A DNA stretch of 64,000 nucleotides from Caballeronia catudaia (GCF_001544755.2 NZ_FCOF02000003.1:248001-312000); one strand, 5' to 3'; counted from the first letter of the stretch, positions 43,309-51,746 are shown. Notes: generated from the sequence alone by a model not told the origin. Translations and numbers: made by a program.

Positions 43309-45069
43309 TCAGAGCAAGCCAAACACCGCGACGCCCGTCTTCGTGCCCACGAATACTTTGCCGTTCGCGATCGTCGGCGAGATGAACTTGTTGCCGGGTC
43401 CGAACTGATCGCGCGAGCCCGCCGAATTGCTGCTGTAGAGCTCGAAGAGATTGCTGGCGTCGTAGGCATGCAGCACGGCCGGCGTCACGTTTTCCACGCC
43501 CCAGACGATGCCGTTCGTGTTGCCGTTCGCGGAGATGACCGGCGCGAGGCCCGGAAAGCCCCAGTTGTTGGGCGGGCTCGTGCTCTGGCTCGATGCCGCG
43601 GTCGCCACCACTGCGTTGACGACCGGCAGCGCCTTCAGATGATCGCCCGCCGGGCCGACATAGATCGTGTTGTTGTAGAAGGCGGGCGCCGTGAACATCG
43701 GGCCGGTGATCGTCGAGAACAACTCCTGATAGATGTGGTCGCCGTTCGAATCGAACTTGCCCATGTTGTCGCGATCCACGATATAGAGCGCGCGTGTCTT
43801 GCCGCCGCCTATCGCGAGGTGCCGCACGTTGCCGTTGATATCGGTCAGATCGGGCAACACCAGCACGCCGCCCGAACCTAGGTCGAGATCCTGGCTCGAC
43901 TGCACGACCGTGTCGGACGGCTCGAAGTAGTCGGTCACCTTCAGCGCCGGCGTCGGCGTGACCTTGAGGAAGCCGTTGCCGAAGTCGTCGTGGATCGGCA
44001 TGTCCTGCGCGTTGGTGGTCGGATCGAAAGTGCCGTTGCCGTCGAGGAAATAGATCGACGCGCCATCCGACGCGAGACCCGCGCCGCCCATCCAGATGCC
44101 GCCCATCTCGCCGTTCGGCGCGACGTTGAGAATGCTCGTCTGCTTGAGCGTGTCCGCGCTGTAGCCCATCACCCAGCCGGTGTATGGCAGCACGTCGCAA
44201 TGGGAGCTCCATGCCGTGTACACGACGCCGTTCAGCAACAGCAACGATGCGCGCTCGATATATTGGCCGGGCGAAAACGGCACGACGCCATTGACGCTGC
44301 CCGATCCGGTGCCCGGATACGAACCGGTGATTTCCGTCGGACCGTTGAGGAGCTCGGCGCCCGTCGCGATGTCGAGCGCGTGTATGCGCTGATGATAAGC
44401 GCCGCCCGCGTCCTTCGACATGGCGACGAGATACATCACGCCATTCGGCCCGCGCGAACGATCGATGACGGGCGTCGACGTGATGCCGATGGTCGGCGTG
44501 GTCTGGTTACAGCCGTGGTCGTCGCTCGGTGTCTCGCCGGCCAGCGCCGCGGACACCCGCCAGAGCACGGCGCCCGTGTCGGCGTCGAAGGCATAGGCGC
44601 TCGCGTTCTCGGTCACGACGTACAGCACGTTATGCGTGGCGCCCGAAATCGGCACGTTCGCGAGATAGAGCGGCTGCGCATCGACGGCGCCGTCGACCGG
44701 ATAGAAACCGAGCTTGCCGAACTTCGCCGGGGTGACGTTCGCGGGTGTGAGCCGGGTCTCGGCGAGCTGCTGCGCGGTGCGCAGGATGTCGTTGTGATAT
44801 GTGGCGACGTCCATCGGAGTCGATGGAGACGGCGTGCTCGCCGGGGGGGCGCTCGAGCCGGATGGCGCGCTCGCCGGGATTCCCGATGATGCCGACGACG
44901 GACTGGACGCTGCCGCAGGGCTCGACGCCGACGAAGCACCCGACGCGCCCGAAGTGGGCGCGGCGCCGGTCTGCGAGGTCGTGTCGGAGCTGGAACTGCC
45001 CCCGCTGCATCCACCGATGATTGCTGCAATAGCGCCTGCGAACACGCCGACCGTTAAGTGCCCTTTCAT
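43309..45069 (-). CDS. PQQ-type beta-propeller lipoprotein
   Basis: A 586-residue exported protein. A signal peptide ends in the lipobox IIGGC (Cys21), followed by a long Ser/Ala/Pro/Thr linker (about 22-85) that would span the wall. The globular part has repeated blades such as HNVLYVVTENASAYAFDADT then GAVLWRV, MYLVAMSKDAG, and GNKFISPTIANGKVFVGTKT, the Trp-docking look of quinoprotein propellers. No catalytic Asp/Cys-Cys pair of alcohol dehydrogenases was seen, so a binding or scaffold role is likelier than PQQ catalysis. The gene stands alone. Confidence 0.78.
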   Translation of the reverse strand: MKGHLTVGVFAGAIAAIIGGCSGGSSSSDTTSQTGAAPTSGASGASSASSPAAASSPSSASSGIPASAPSGSSAPPASTPSPSTPMDVATYHNDILRTAQQLAETRLTPANVTPAKFGKLGFYPVDGAVDAQPLYLANVPISGATHNVLYVVTENASAYAFDADTGAVLWRVSAALAGETPSDDHGCNQTTPTIGITSTPVIDRSRGPNGVMYLVAMSKDAGGAYHQRIHALDIATGAELLNGPTEITGSYPGTGSGSVNGVVPFSPGQYIERASLLLLNGVVYTAWSSHCDVLPYTGWVMGYSADTLKQTSILNVAPNGEMGGIWMGGAGLASDGASIYFLDGNGTFDPTTNAQDMPIHDDFGNGFLKVTPTPALKVTDYFEPSDTVVQSSQDLDLGSGGVLVLPDLTDINGNVRHLAIGGGKTRALYIVDRDNMGKFDSNGDHIYQELFSTITGPMFTAPAFYNNTIYVGPAGDHLKALPVVNAVVATAASSQSTSPPNNWGFPGLAPVISANGNTNGIVWGVENVTPAVLHAYDASNLFELYSSNSAGSRDQFGPGNKFISPTIANGKVFVGTKTGVAVFGLL

Positions 45070-45536
45070 CTTCGGATCTCCGTTCTGGAGGGGGCCGAGC
45101 CCGGTGCTTTGCGATTATCGGCTGCGGCGGCTTAACTCCGGAATCAAATCGTCGGGGAGAGCTAGTGATTGTCGGAATCGTCAGGTCAGGCTGTGTATGC
45201 GTACGAAGATTGGATGTTTCGGCATCGCAGGGAAAAACAGGACGATCGGTCAGTACATTCAAGGCAGATCCGATTTCGGTCTTTCAGGCACGCTTTTCGT
45301 ACTCGTGACGAAGTCGTTATCTCGCATCGTCAATGCGCTGCGAACTAAATACCGTCTGATTAAAAAAACTGTCAGACTTAAGCGACTACCTAAGAAACGT
45401 AATAAAACTTAAAACGGGTAAGAAGACAAAATATGAACGTATACGCTTCTACTTACGGAATGTAGGCAACGGCGCGCAATCGGCACACTCTACCGGCGTC
45501 GTGGCCTCTTCAAAAAACATAGAACCTGAGAGATTG
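45070..45536. other. Intergenic region (467 bp), AT-rich in its right half
   Basis: No gene is supported. The section 45335-45450 is unusually A/T-rich with short TTAAG and AAACTT runs, a striking contrast to the flanks, and may hold the promoter of the propeller lipoprotein, although it lies 260 bp or more upstream of its start. No hairpin terminator was seen. Confidence 0.5.
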
Positions 45537-45777
45537 ATGCCCCAACCCGATGACGTCGTCTATAAAGGACACGACTGAGCGCGACCGCCCTATTGGAGCA
45601 GGACACATACGCGGCGATGCTCGTCGTTCGGGAACCGGGCGGCACGCGCCGCGCAAGCGGCACGCTCCGCGAGTTTGCAAGTGCGATCGGCGCCGTGCGC
45701 TACGCATTCGCTAGCACACATCACCGCAGGCGAGCCCCTCGCGCGCCTTCTCCCATTTCCGACGAGACGAATCTATG
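45537..45777 (+). pseudogene. Frameshifted paralogue of the small protein encoded next
   Basis: ATG 45537 opens MPQPDDVVYKGHD and hits a stop. One frame over, the text continues RLSATALLEQDTYAAMLVVR, then GTLREFASAIGAVRYAFA, and then back in the first frame AHITAGEPLARLLPFPTRR. Read together this is one small domain with two opposing frame changes. It aligns with the intact neighbour (YHRG..., FVATASILEEDG, LGAFASKDGALGFAV). One indel near 45573 and one near 45710 would explain it. Confidence 0.55.
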
Positions 45778-46032
45778 ATTATTTATCACCGGGGAGCGGC
45801 TTTTCAGCCCTCTGCCAACCGTGTGGGCAATGCTTTCGTCGCGACCGCTTCGATTCTTGAAGAGGACGGCCATGCAACCTCGCTCGGCAATCTCGGTGCG
45901 TTCGCCAGCAAGGACGGCGCGCTCGGCTTCGCGGTCCGATGCGCCACCGCATTTCTCGACGGCGACGAATTGCCCTTGCCGCCTTTCCAGTTGACGCTGC
46001 AAAAGAGCTGCAACGCATCGGGCGTTGCTTAA
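45775..46032 (+). CDS. Small conserved protein (85 aa), Burkholderia-type DUF
   Basis: An 85-residue protein, MIIYHRGAAFQPSANRVGNA, then FVATASILEEDGHATSLG and LGAFASKDGALGFAVRCATA. The pattern of alternating beta strands followed by a helix with an FAS-x4-A-x2-FA motif recurs in small Burkholderiaceae proteins of unknown role (DUF6566-like in flavour, from memory, unverified). It lies directly behind a decayed paralogue, which makes a local tandem duplication likely. The ribosome site is weak. Confidence 0.6.
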   Translation: MIIYHRGAAFQPSANRVGNAFVATASILEEDGHATSLGNLGAFASKDGALGFAVRCATAFLDGDELPLPPFQLTLQKSCNASGVA

Positions 46033-46045
46033 CGCGGAATCGCGC

Positions 46046-46351
46046 TCAGGCCGCGCTAGAAGGGTTACGACCGCGCGCCTCACGGAAGCGGAAGAATCCG
46101 CTGCGCAGCACCACCGATGTTCCTCCGATGCGGTTCAGCAAGTGTTCCGCGGCGCCTTCGATCGACGATCGGTGGCACTCGAAGGCCAGTTGCAAATCTT
46201 CCTCTCGCCATGACGCGGCGCCGAAGTGATCTTCGAGCGCCTCCGCGGAAATAGTGCATTGGACTTGCTCGCCATCGGCGACGGCCGCGAACGTGAGCGA
46301 AGGGGCATCGCCCTGATAGACGGGCGCCTGACTCAGAAACTTGATGTTCAT
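46046..46351 (-). CDS. DUF1488 family protein
   Basis: A 101-residue protein, MNIKFLSQAPVYQGDAPSLT, followed by VQCTISAEALEDHFGA and the helix DLQLAFECHRSSIEGAAEHL. This is the DUF1488 layout: a short beta meander, then a helix, as in small proteins common in beta- and gamma-proteobacteria. The role is unknown. A perfect FNR/ANR-type box lies 84 nt upstream, so low oxygen may control it. Confidence 0.75.
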   Translation of the reverse strand: MNIKFLSQAPVYQGDAPSLTFAAVADGEQVQCTISAEALEDHFGAASWREEDLQLAFECHRSSIEGAAEHLLNRIGGTSVVLRSGFFRFREARGRNPSSAA

Positions 46352-46429
46352 GCCGGACCTCGTGAGCGATGTTGCGCGGAGTTTCGACGGGAAAGAATAT
46401 CCCTTCAGTCTCCGCGATGGTTCATCAGC

Positions 46430-46453
46430 CCGTATTGATCCAGATCAATACGG
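46430..46453. promoter_or_regulatory. Perfect FNR/ANR-type box within a 24-bp palindrome
   Basis: The core TTGAT-CCAG-ATCAA (46435-46448) matches the FNR/ANR consensus TTGAT-N4-ATCAA at every fixed base. The dyad extends to CCGTATTGATC-CA-GATCAATACGG, 11-bp arms with a 2-bp spacer. It lies 79 nt upstream of the leftward DUF1488 gene and 83 nt upstream of the rightward Cys-rich gene, so one site can serve both. Confidence 0.75.
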
Positions 46454-46535
46454 CCCGGCCGAGACGCCTGCCGCCGCCGCCGCGCGCAACGCGTGTAGGA
46501 TGGAAACCGTTGATCAACGCACTTCAGGAGCCGCC

Positions 46536-46730
46536 ATGAAAGCGGTGTGCCCGCTGCACGGGCCGACCACCATCATTCGCACGAACGCATACGGCTTTCC
46601 GGTCTATGCGTGCTGCTGCGACGACGTGCCGTATGTCACCCCGCCGGATGCATGCACGAGAGCGCCGACTCAACGCGGCGCTCCAGCCGAGCCGCAACAA
46701 CCCCGGCGATCCAGGACTGCCAAGGAATGA
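46536..46730 (+). CDS. Small Cys-rich protein (64 aa)
   Basis: A 64-residue protein with AGGAG 6 nt before ATG. The start MKAVCPLHGPTTIIRTNAYG, then FPVYACCCDDVPYVTPPDAC, has five Cys and one His (CPLH, ACCC, DAC), a zinc-ribbon-like or redox-active pattern. The C-terminal half is Pro/Arg-rich and probably disordered. It starts 83 nt after the FNR/ANR box, which suggests oxygen-dependent expression. Not a family I can name. Confidence 0.55.
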   Translation: MKAVCPLHGPTTIIRTNAYGFPVYACCCDDVPYVTPPDACTRAPTQRGAPAEPQQPRRSRTAKE

Positions 46731-46742
46731 ACGCGCAGCGCA

Positions 46743-48089
46743 TCAAGCCGGATCGGCTTGCGCGGCGGTCACCGCCATGCGGTCCCGCCGAGGCCGGCGC
46801 GCATTGATCAGGCAAACCGCCAGCATCGCGATAACACCCGGAATGGCGATAGCGACGAAGTTCTGCTGAAGCGGCAACGCCTTGCTCACGAGAAAGCCGA
46901 TCACAATGGGCGCGAGAATCGCACCGCTGCGACCGACGCCCGATGCCCAGCCGATGCCCGTCGAGCGTATGGCCGTCGGATAGAACTGTCCCGCGAAGGC
47001 ATACGTGACGATCTGAGTGCCGATGGTCGAAGCGCCAGCCAGCCCGACGAGGAGGAACAGCACGCCGACCGGAACCTTCACGCCCAACATGCTGATCGAG
47101 ACGGCGGCGAGCGCATACATCGCGATCAGCACGTATTTGATATTGAATCGGTCGGCGAGCCATCCACCGCCGATAGCGCCGATCATCGCGCCGAAGTTCA
47201 GCACGAGAACGAACGTGAGTGCCGAGCCGAGGCTGTATCCGGCGCCCGCCATGAGTTTCGTCAACCACGAACTCAACGCGTAGACCATGAAGAGGCACAT
47301 GAAGAACGCGATCCACAGCATGACGGTGCTTACGCCGCGGCCGTCCGCGAAAAGGCGGCTGATCGTCGAGCCGGACACGGCCTCGCGCTCGGAAAGCGAA
47401 AAGCTATCGGCTTGCTGCGGCACGTATCCGGGTTCGATGCGCGGAAGAATCTTTTTCAACGTCTCCACACGGCCCTTGCTGACGAGAAACCCAAGCGACT
47501 CGGGCATGTACCTGAGAATCACCGGCGCGAGAAGCGCGGGCAATCCCGCTGCAAAGAATACGGATTGCCAGCCGTAACGCTCGATCATCGCTTTGCCGAC
47601 GAGCGCCGCGAGCATGCCGCCGACGGAGTAGCCGCTGAACATCACCGTGACCATCGTGCTGCGAATCTTGCGCGGCGAATACTCGGTCATCTGCGCGACC
47701 ACGTTCGGCATGACGCCGCCGATTCCGAGTCCCGCGAGAAAGCGCGCGATGCCGAACGTCAGCGGATCCTTCGTAAAACCCGCTGCGGCAGTGAATACAC
47801 TGAAGAGCAGAAGGCAGATCACGATCGCGGGCACACGGCCGATTCTGTCGGCGATCGTTCCAAGGAAAACCGCGCCTATCATCATGCCGAGCAAAGCGGA
47901 GCTCACCATGAATCCGGCGCTGGTCGCCTGGACGCTCATGTCCTTCATGATCGATGGCAGCGCGATGCCCACGACCGCGAGATCATAACCATCGAAAATG
48001 ATGATGAGCGCGCACCAGAAAAGAAGCAGCACATGGTATTTCCTGAATCTGGCATCGTCGCATAGCTTTTGAACGTCGATTTGACGCAT
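46743..48089 (-). CDS. Aromatic acid:H+ symporter (AAHS) MFS transporter, BenK/PcaK-like
   Basis: A 448-residue carrier with 12 spans. The TM1 motif ALIIIFDGYDLAVVGIALPS and loop 2-3 LGTIADRIGRVPAIVICLLL (D-R-x-G-R) are diagnostic of AAHS carriers for benzoate, 4-hydroxybenzoate, vanillate or mandelate. SWLTKLMAGAGYSLGSAL and GGGWLADRFNIKY are conserved second-half motifs. It is divergent from the mandelate racemase gene across 295 bp with a strong inverted repeat. As benE is only a stump in this window, this gene is the best candidate for benzoate or mandelate uptake. Confidence 0.88.
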   Translation of the reverse strand: MRQIDVQKLCDDARFRKYHVLLLFWCALIIIFDGYDLAVVGIALPSIMKDMSVQATSAGFMVSSALLGMMIGAVFLGTIADRIGRVPAIVICLLLFSVFTAAAGFTKDPLTFGIARFLAGLGIGGVMPNVVAQMTEYSPRKIRSTMVTVMFSGYSVGGMLAALVGKAMIERYGWQSVFFAAGLPALLAPVILRYMPESLGFLVSKGRVETLKKILPRIEPGYVPQQADSFSLSEREAVSGSTISRLFADGRGVSTVMLWIAFFMCLFMVYALSSWLTKLMAGAGYSLGSALTFVLVLNFGAMIGAIGGGWLADRFNIKYVLIAMYALAAVSISMLGVKVPVGVLFLLVGLAGASTIGTQIVTYAFAGQFYPTAIRSTGIGWASGVGRSGAILAPIVIGFLVSKALPLQQNFVAIAIPGVIAMLAVCLINARRPRRDRMAVTAAQADPA

Positions 48090-48165
48090 GTTGTCTCCTT
48101 TACTTTAGGTACTACATTGAATTCCGCGATTCTGTTTTTTATTGATTCGACGGCGCGCGCTTTCG

Positions 48166-48190
48166 CTTGCCGTATTTGAAATGCGGCAAG
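48166..48190. promoter_or_regulatory. 25-bp near-perfect inverted repeat between the AAHS carrier and mandelate racemase
   Basis: CTTGCCGTATTT (48166-48177), one spacer base, AAATGCGGCAAG (48179-48190), with a single T-G wobble. It lies 77 nt upstream of the transporter start and about 195 nt upstream of the racemase start. This would suit a shared repressor or activator site; as RNA it would form a leader hairpin of the transporter message. GCTTTCGCT flanks it on both sides as a short direct repeat. Confidence 0.5.
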
Positions 48191-48384
48191 GGCGTGCTTT
48201 CGCTGATGTCTTTATGGTTGACGGACTGCGTTGACGTGCTTATCGGGCAGTCGGCTCAGAATAGGCGAGCCGGTCATGCAGCGTCCAATACCGATTGGGT
48301 GGCTGGCTATACCCTGCAGGAATGAAAGGCGAGCAGGCTCGAAAAGAACGCCAATCCCGAATCCCTATAACAAAGGTGCAAGAC

Positions 48385-49464
48385 ATGGACGACCTCAAAA
48401 TCACCGGACTGCGCACGCGCGCGGTCAACGTGCCTTTGCAATACACGCTCAAGACTGCGGGCGGCACGATTGCCACCGTACCGCTCGTGCTCATCGACTT
48501 GCTGACCGACGCGAATGTAACGGGCCATGCGTACGTCTTCACGTACACGCCGCTTGCATTGAAGCCGATTCAAAGCCTGATCGATGAACTCGGGGCCGTC
48601 GTGAATGGATTGCCGCTCGCGCCTTTCGAGATCGACCGTGTCTTGAATGCGCGATTCCGGCTCCTTGGGCATACGGGCCTCGTTCGCATCGCGACTGCGG
48701 GTATCGATATGGCCGCGTGGGACGCGAAGGCCAAGGCGCATCGGTTGCCACTGGTCGAATTGCTGGGTGGAAAAGCGCGCCCCATTCCCGCCTATGACAG
48801 CCACGGCATGGACGATGTGGAACTCGGCACGAAGCGGGCACGCGACGCCCTCGAAGCCGGCTTCAAGGCTATCAAGACCAAAGCGGGCTATGCGACGCTC
48901 GAACGCGATCTCGAAGTCATTCGCGCAATCAAACAAGTGACCGGCGATTCTGTCGAGCTGATGATCGATTACAACCAGGGCTTGTCCGTTCCGGAAGCCA
49001 GGCGGCGCGGCCGCGCACTGGAAGCGGAAGGCATCGCGTGGATCGAAGAGCCTACGCTGCAACACGACTATGCAGGCCACGCATCGATACGCGAGGCATT
49101 GCGCATTCCCGTGCAGATCGGCGAGAACTGGTTCGGCCCCGAAGACATGCAGAAAGCTATCGACGCTCAGGCTTGCGATCTCTGCATGCCCGATGTCATG
49201 AAGATCGGCGGCGTGACGGGCTGGCTCAAAGCGAGTGCGCTTGCCGAGCAACATGGCATGCCCATGTCCAGCCATATCTTTCAGGAGTTCAGCGCGCATC
49301 TGCTCGCGGTGACTCCGACTGCGCATTATCTCGAACGCATGGATCTCGCCGGCCCGATTCTCGATCCGGTGCTGCGGTTCAAGGATGGCAACGCACTCGT
49401 CGGCGATGAACCGGGCGCCGGCATTCGCTGGCGCGAAGAAGAAGTCAGCCGCTTTCTTGTCTAG
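48385..49464 (+). CDS. mdlA: Mandelate racemase
   Basis: A 359-residue enolase-superfamily enzyme, exactly the length of Pseudomonas putida MdlA. Every catalytic residue is present at the same number: Lys164 and Lys166 (KAIKTKAGY), metal ligands Asp195 (MIDYNQG), Glu221 (IEEPTLQHDY) and Glu247 (IGENWFGPED), Asp270 (MPDVMKIGGVTGW), His297 (PMSSHIFQE) and Glu317 (HYLERMDLAG). It interconverts (R)- and (S)-mandelate. AAGG lies before ATG 48385. The later mandelate enzymes (mdlB, mdlC, mdlD) are not in this window. It is convergent with the ridA gene and divergent from an aromatic acid carrier. Confidence 0.9.
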   Translation: MDDLKITGLRTRAVNVPLQYTLKTAGGTIATVPLVLIDLLTDANVTGHAYVFTYTPLALKPIQSLIDELGAVVNGLPLAPFEIDRVLNARFRLLGHTGLVRIATAGIDMAAWDAKAKAHRLPLVELLGGKARPIPAYDSHGMDDVELGTKRARDALEAGFKAIKTKAGYATLERDLEVIRAIKQVTGDSVELMIDYNQGLSVPEARRRGRALEAEGIAWIEEPTLQHDYAGHASIREALRIPVQIGENWFGPEDMQKAIDAQACDLCMPDVMKIGGVTGWLKASALAEQHGMPMSSHIFQEFSAHLLAVTPTAHYLERMDLAGPILDPVLRFKDGNALVGDEPGAGIRWREEEVSRFLV

Positions 49465-49479
49465 ACACAGCCGCTTCCC

Positions 49480-49878
49480 TCACCCCGGCAATACCGCTAC
49501 GGCCTTGATTTCGACGATATAGCCCGCCGCGCCGCCAAGCATATGCGCGCCGATCGCAGTCCAGGCCGGCAGCGGCTCCGTGTTGAGATATCGCTCGCGC
49601 ACCTGCATGAACAACGGCAGATCGCGCATGTCGGTATGGAACGTGGTGACATCGACAACATCGCTCAACGATGCGCCCGCCGCCTCCAGCACGACCTTGA
49701 GGTTATCGAATGCCTGCACGATCTGCGCTTCGCGGCCTTCGACCAGTTGCATCGAGGCATCGCGACCGATCTGACCGGACACATAGATCGTGCGGCCCAC
49801 CTTCACGGCGGGCGCGTAGCGAATCTTCTCGTACACCGCTTCCATGCCCGCGGGAACGACTGCGTTACGTTCACTCAT
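49480..49878 (-). CDS. RidA (YjgF/YER057c) family enamine/imine deaminase-like protein
   Basis: A 132-residue protein with the RidA trimer fold. VGRTIYVSGQIGRDASMQLV, then QAFDNLKVVLEAAGASLSDV and the product-site Arg region MQVRERYLNTEPLPAWTAIG are present. RidA proteins hydrolyse reactive enamines or imines; homologues also appear in aromatic pathways as side-product scavengers. It follows benD by 15 nt and is last in the catA-benABCD block. Whether it acts on a benzoate intermediate is inference. Confidence 0.88.
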   Translation of the reverse strand: MSERNAVVPAGMEAVYEKIRYAPAVKVGRTIYVSGQIGRDASMQLVEGREAQIVQAFDNLKVVLEAAGASLSDVVDVTTFHTDMRDLPLFMQVRERYLNTEPLPAWTAIGAHMLGGAAGYIVEIKAVAVLPG

Positions 49879-49893
49879 GTCATGTGTCTCCTG

Positions 49894-50670
49894 TCAGCCG
49901 TTGTCGCCGCCGGCGACCGGCAATACCGCGCCGGTGATATAGCTCGCCTCGTCCGAAGCGAGGAACAGAATCGGCGCGACCTGCTCGTCGATACTGCCGT
50001 AGCGCTTGAAGAAGGTCGATTCCCTGACCTGCGTCACCGCTTCGCTCATCCAGATTCGTTCCTGCTCGCTGTCGCCTGCTGCATTGCGCGGCACGCGTCG
50101 CGGAGGCGCTTCGGTACCGCCTGGCGCTGCTGCGACCACGCGGATGTTGTGCTGCGCGTACTCCATCGCCAAAGATTGCGTCATCGCGTTCACGCCGCCC
50201 TTCGCCGCCGAATACGGCACGCGCCGGATGCCGCGCGTCGCGTTCGACGATACGTTGACGATCGTCCCGCCGCCACGCTCCATCAAGTGCGGCAACACCG
50301 CGTGACAGGCGTACAGCGTCGGCATCAGCGAACGGCGAATCTCCGCGTCGATCTGCGCGGGCTCGAACTCCGCGAACGGCCGCATGCGAATCGCGCCGCC
50401 GACGCCGTTGACGAGAATGTCGATGCCGCCGAACGTGCGCACCGCAAACGCCATCGCTGCTGCCGCGCCTTCATAGGTTTCGAGATCGGCGACGAAGCCT
50501 GCCGTCTGCGCGCCTTGCGCTTCGGCCGCGACTTCGGCGACGAAGTCCGCGCGATCGACCAGCAGCACCTTCGCGCCCTCGGCCGCCGCGCGCAACGCCA
50601 CGCCGCGTCCGATGCCCTGCGCCGCGCCGGTCACGACCATCACCTTGCCGGCAAATCGTTGCGTGCTCAT
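49894..50670 (-). CDS. benD: 1,6-dihydroxycyclohexa-2,4-diene-1-carboxylate dehydrogenase (benzoate diol dehydrogenase)
   Basis: A 258-residue SDR that oxidises and decarboxylates the benzoate cis-diol to catechol with NAD. The cofactor motif GAAQGIGRGVAL lies near residues 16-27, VNGVGGAIRMRPF follows, and the active site YSAAKGGVNAMTQSLAMEY carries Tyr-x3-Lys. It overlaps benC by 4 nt and follows benABC, so function is assigned from both motifs and operon place. Confidence 0.94.
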   Translation of the reverse strand: MSTQRFAGKVMVVTGAAQGIGRGVALRAAAEGAKVLLVDRADFVAEVAAEAQGAQTAGFVADLETYEGAAAAMAFAVRTFGGIDILVNGVGGAIRMRPFAEFEPAQIDAEIRRSLMPTLYACHAVLPHLMERGGGTIVNVSSNATRGIRRVPYSAAKGGVNAMTQSLAMEYAQHNIRVVAAAPGGTEAPPRRVPRNAAGDSEQERIWMSEAVTQVRESTFFKRYGSIDEQVAPILFLASDEASYITGAVLPVAGGDNG

Positions 50671-51695
50671 GCGGTCACCGGCGCTGCGTTGGGCGTGAAC
50701 TTCTCATAGTGGAAGCTATTCGGCTTCACGCCGTTGTCGTCGAAGTGTTTGCGCACTGCATCGACCATCGGAGGCGGACCGCACAGATACACGTCGACGT
50801 CGCCGTCGTTCAGCGATTCAGCCGGCATATGCTGCGTCACCCAGCCCTTGCGCGGATGATTCGATTCCGCATCGGCGACGACGGTGCTGTAAGTGAAGTT
50901 CGGCAACTTCGCGACGTAAGCCTCGATAGCTTCGACCTGCACGAGATCGAGATCGCGCGTCACGCCATAGATCAGGTGAATCTGTTGTTGCGAGTTCGCA
51001 CGCGCGAGCACTTCGAGCATCGACAGGAACGGCGCGAGACCCGTGCCGCCCGCGAGGAACAACAGCGGCCGCTCCACCGCGCGCAGATAGAAGCTGCCGA
51101 GCGGTCCGGTCAGTTCGACCGTGCCGCCGGCCTGCGCGGATTCGAGCCACGTGCTCATCACGCCGCCGGGAATCTTCTTGATGAGAAAGCTGATCTTCGT
51201 TTCGCCCGGCGCCGACGAGAACGAATACGAACGATGCTGCCCGCTGCCCGGTACATCGATGTTCACGTACTGGCCCGGCAGAAACACGGGCGCGGTCGTA
51301 GCCACATCGACGTTCAGTTCGAGCACGACGGCGGCATCGTTATGCGGCTCGATCTTCGTGACCGTCGCGGCGAACTTGCTTTGCGCGGTCTTGCATGCGG
51401 TGGACGATGCCGGGACCGCGATCACGCAATCGCTCGACGGCACCATCTGGCACGTCAGCACGAGACCGCTTTCCTTTTCATCGTCGCTCAACGCGTCTTC
51501 GATGTAGTCGTCGCCGAGATCGTAGGCGCCGCTTTCGGCGCGGCATTTGCAGGTGCCGCACACGCCGTCTGAGCAATCCATCGGCAGGTTGATCTTGGCG
51601 CGAAAGGCGGCATCGAGCACCTTCTCACCCGCCTTGCATTCGACAAAGCGCGTCACGCCGTCTTCGAAATTCAGTGCAATGTTGTAGCTGGACAT
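50667..51695 (-). CDS. benC: Benzoate 1,2-dioxygenase electron transfer component (ferredoxin reductase)
   Basis: A 342-residue reductase. The N-terminal plant-type [2Fe-2S] domain holds CSDGVCGTCKC and LTCQM; next come the FAD-binding RSYSFSSAPG and the NAD site GGTGLAPFLSMLEVLA and CGPPPMVDAVRKHF. It passes electrons from NADH to the BenAB oxygenase. ATG 51695 follows GGAGG; a start 11 codons upstream is less likely. It lies 51 nt after benB and overlaps benD. Confidence 0.95.
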   Translation of the reverse strand: MSSYNIALNFEDGVTRFVECKAGEKVLDAAFRAKINLPMDCSDGVCGTCKCRAESGAYDLGDDYIEDALSDDEKESGLVLTCQMVPSSDCVIAVPASSTACKTAQSKFAATVTKIEPHNDAAVVLELNVDVATTAPVFLPGQYVNIDVPGSGQHRSYSFSSAPGETKISFLIKKIPGGVMSTWLESAQAGGTVELTGPLGSFYLRAVERPLLFLAGGTGLAPFLSMLEVLARANSQQQIHLIYGVTRDLDLVQVEAIEAYVAKLPNFTYSTVVADAESNHPRKGWVTQHMPAESLNDGDVDVYLCGPPPMVDAVRKHFDDNGVKPNSFHYEKFTPNAAPVTA

Positions 51696-51746
51696 GTTGC
51701 CTCCTTCCTTCCAATCTCTTCCCGACACGGGGGCTTCAGACGGGCT

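Noticed and set aside
48322..48384. An in-frame start 21 codons upstream of the mandelate racemase ATG
   Set aside because: From ATG 48385 the protein has exactly the MdlA length and residue numbering, and a ribosome site precedes it.
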